DNA from: an uncultured Sutterella sp.
Lineage (GTDB): Bacteria; Pseudomonadota; Gammaproteobacteria; Burkholderiales; Burkholderiaceae_F
Length of the DNA stretch: 6,080 bases
Direction of reading: 5' to 3'
NCBI GenBank assembly: GCA_905213905.1
Contig: CAJMKD010000071.1
Coordinates: 1 to 6,080 of the forward strand
Shown: piece by piece, positions 5,113 to 6,080 of the stretch
Numbering within the stretch: the first letter of the stretch is position 1
How the letters are laid out: every line of letters begins with the position of its first letter
The notes under the pieces: generated by a model
The model's database searches: none
The model's input: the letters and a program-made list of their open reading frames with translations, nothing else
What the model was told of the DNA's origin: nothing
Position numbers and translations under genes: made by a program

Positions 5113-6080
5113 CGTAGTTCCACTCGCCATGCCACTCCTTTTGCGTGAGGTTCAGTTGCGCCATTTCTTCGTCTGAGACCTTGATCCCTTTTTCATACTC
5201 TCTTTTATCAAGTTGACACTTGATTGTCAGCCCTTTCGTCGTGGTCGTATTGGCGATCAAATTGACGATGATCTCATAGGTTTCCAAGGGGCGACCCCGC
5301 CATTTCTTACTGATGTAGGCAAACATGCGGTGCTCGATCTTGTTCCATTTCGACGTCCCCGGCGGAAAATGCGAAATGTGTACTTCAAGCCCGGTTTCAT
5401 TGGCAAATTTTTGCAGAGACGTTTTCCAAAGACGGTTGCGTCTGCCGTTGCTTCCGCCTCCGTCAGCCGTGATCATCAGACGGGACGCCTCCGGGTAACG
5501 TTCTCGCCCCATCTCTTCCCACCATGTGCGGATGCTGTTGACCGCAAAGGCTCCCGTATCAGCGCTCATGCCCACACTGACAAAGCCCTCATTGGCATTA
5601 ACGTCGTAAATGCCATAAGGACAAGCTTTGGAGTCGCCAAAGTCATGATCCTGCACTTTAACAGCCTGCCCCTTCGGACTGTACTCTGCTCCGCCATTCT
5701 TGAAATTTCCTACCAACTCCTTCTTTTTGGTGTCAACGGAAATGACTGGCTGATTGGCCGCCATGAACTTTTTGCTTTCTTCTGAAATAAAGCGGAATTG
5801 GGCGTCGCGATCCGGACTTGGGTTTCCTGCCTCAACGTATTTTCTGTTCTGCTGAAGACTGAATCCGAGTGTCTCCAGAAGATTGCCCACCGTCACATAA
5901 CTGATCGAATGCCCTTGCTTCTTGAGCTCATCAGCCAGATTTCGCAGGCTTTTGGTTGTCCAACACAAAGGATTTTCTGGATTGCCTACCGTGTTACCTT
6001 CAAGCAGGCCCAGCAAAGCATTTACAATACCAGGCTGCTTTACCTTCGTGCTCTTGCGGCCGCCTCCCTATGCACGAACA
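5045..6080 (-). mobile_element. ISAzo13-family insertion sequence, partial (continues past the window)
   Basis: The element is defined by its transposase gene (stop at 5072, minus strand). The left boundary is not fixed: it should lie between about 5031 and 5071, in the AT-rich stretch just past the transposase stop. The other end is outside the window, so terminal inverted repeats and target duplication cannot be compared. Base composition here is clearly less GC-rich than the porin and flavoprotein genes, consistent with acquisition from elsewhere. Confidence 0.7.
5072..6016 (-). CDS. ISAzo13-family DDE transposase, 5' part interrupted
   Basis: Catalyses movement of its insertion sequence through an RNase H-like DDE domain. 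From the TTG at 6016 the frame gives 314 residues. Family blocks in order: NPENPLCWTTKSLRNLADEL (12-31), GHSISYVTVGNLLETLGFSL (35-54), PDRDAQFRFI (68-77), VISVDTKKKELVGNFKN (91-107), PYGIYDVNANEGFVSVG (133-149), ITADGGGSNGRRNRLW (182-197), HFPPGTSKWNKIEHRMF (216-232) and KEWHGEWNYVI (293-303). The probable catalytic triad is D95, D185 and E228, all present. The coding frame continues upstream of 6016 with GGGRKSTKVKQPG, then hits TAG at 6068-6070; family members, as I recall them, normally read through this region. The TTG is therefore simply the first canonical start after the stop, not a convincing native one. Either the gene carries a nonsense or frameshift mutation, or it is expressed by recoding. 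The family call is firm. Confidence 0.88.
   Translation of the reverse strand: MLGLLEGNTVGNPENPLCWTTKSLRNLADELKKQGHSISYVTVGNLLETLGFSLQQNRKYVEAGNPSPDRDAQFRFISEESKKFMAANQPVISVDTKKKELVGNFKNGGAEYSPKGQAVKVQDHDFGDSKACPYGIYDVNANEGFVSVGMSADTGAFAVNSIRTWWEEMGRERYPEASRLMITADGGGSNGRRNRLWKTSLQKFANETGLEVHISHFPPGTSKWNKIEHRMFAYISKKWRGRPLETYEIIVNLIANTTTTKGLTIKCQLDKREYEKGIKVSDEEMAQLNLTQKEWHGEWNYVISPQTSSCVCKI

Noticed and set aside
1..6080. CRISPR array, tRNA or rRNA genes, toxin-antitoxin or defence operon
   Set aside because: I looked for regularly spaced repeats, cloverleaf-like segments and small paired genes on both strands and found none.

Overview
The window looks like a chromosomal segment of a Gram-negative betaproteobacterium, most likely Burkholderiales and probably Sutterellaceae (Sutterella/Parasutterella-like). 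This rests on a Burkholderiales-type trimeric porin, a Tat-exported stand-alone fumarate-reductase-like flavoprotein next to a divergent LysR-type regulator (an arrangement I associate with that family), and GC-rich third codon positions in the core genes. The genus is inference; no rRNA or tRNA gene is present to anchor it.

Layout. Positions 1-80 carry a 12-bp perfect hairpin in a context typical of the right end of an IS200/IS605-group (tnpB-type) element, so a mobile element probably ends here. Positions 81-367 are non-coding and hold two stem-loops and a 17-nt near-copy of a sequence found again between the two regulator/enzyme genes. Positions 368-1906 (-) encode a Tat-secreted FAD-dependent reductase. 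It faces away from a LysR-type regulator at 2079-3158 (+), across a 172-bp divergent intergenic region containing a 15-bp palindrome. The regulator ends at a strong hairpin terminator and converges on an outer-membrane porin at 3234-4400 (-). The porin leader has an unusual hairpin between its Shine-Dalgarno sequence and ATG, plus a set of odd-centred 13-bp palindromes with a shared core. Positions 4441-5028 are mainly intergenic, with one doubtful small ORF and an 8-bp inverted repeat. A well-formed ribosome binding site and ATG at 5029 run straight into an ISAzo13-family transposase (5072 to the window end, -). Its reading frame is broken by an in-frame TAG close to the right edge.

How the genes may work together (inference). 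The regulator would sense a small molecule and control the divergent flavoprotein. The flavoprotein would reduce an external substrate in the periplasm, fed by a separate cytochrome or quinol donor because it has no heme domain of its own. The porin could admit the substrate, but its own regulatory palindromes differ from those near the regulator, so co-regulation is not shown. From my recollection of Shewanella flavocytochrome c3, the catalytic arginine and two substrate-binding residues are retained. The other substrate-binding histidine is replaced by alanine, and the proton-relay pair is lost. The enzyme is therefore probably not a simple fumarate reductase. I see no CRISPR array, tRNA, rRNA or complete defence system.
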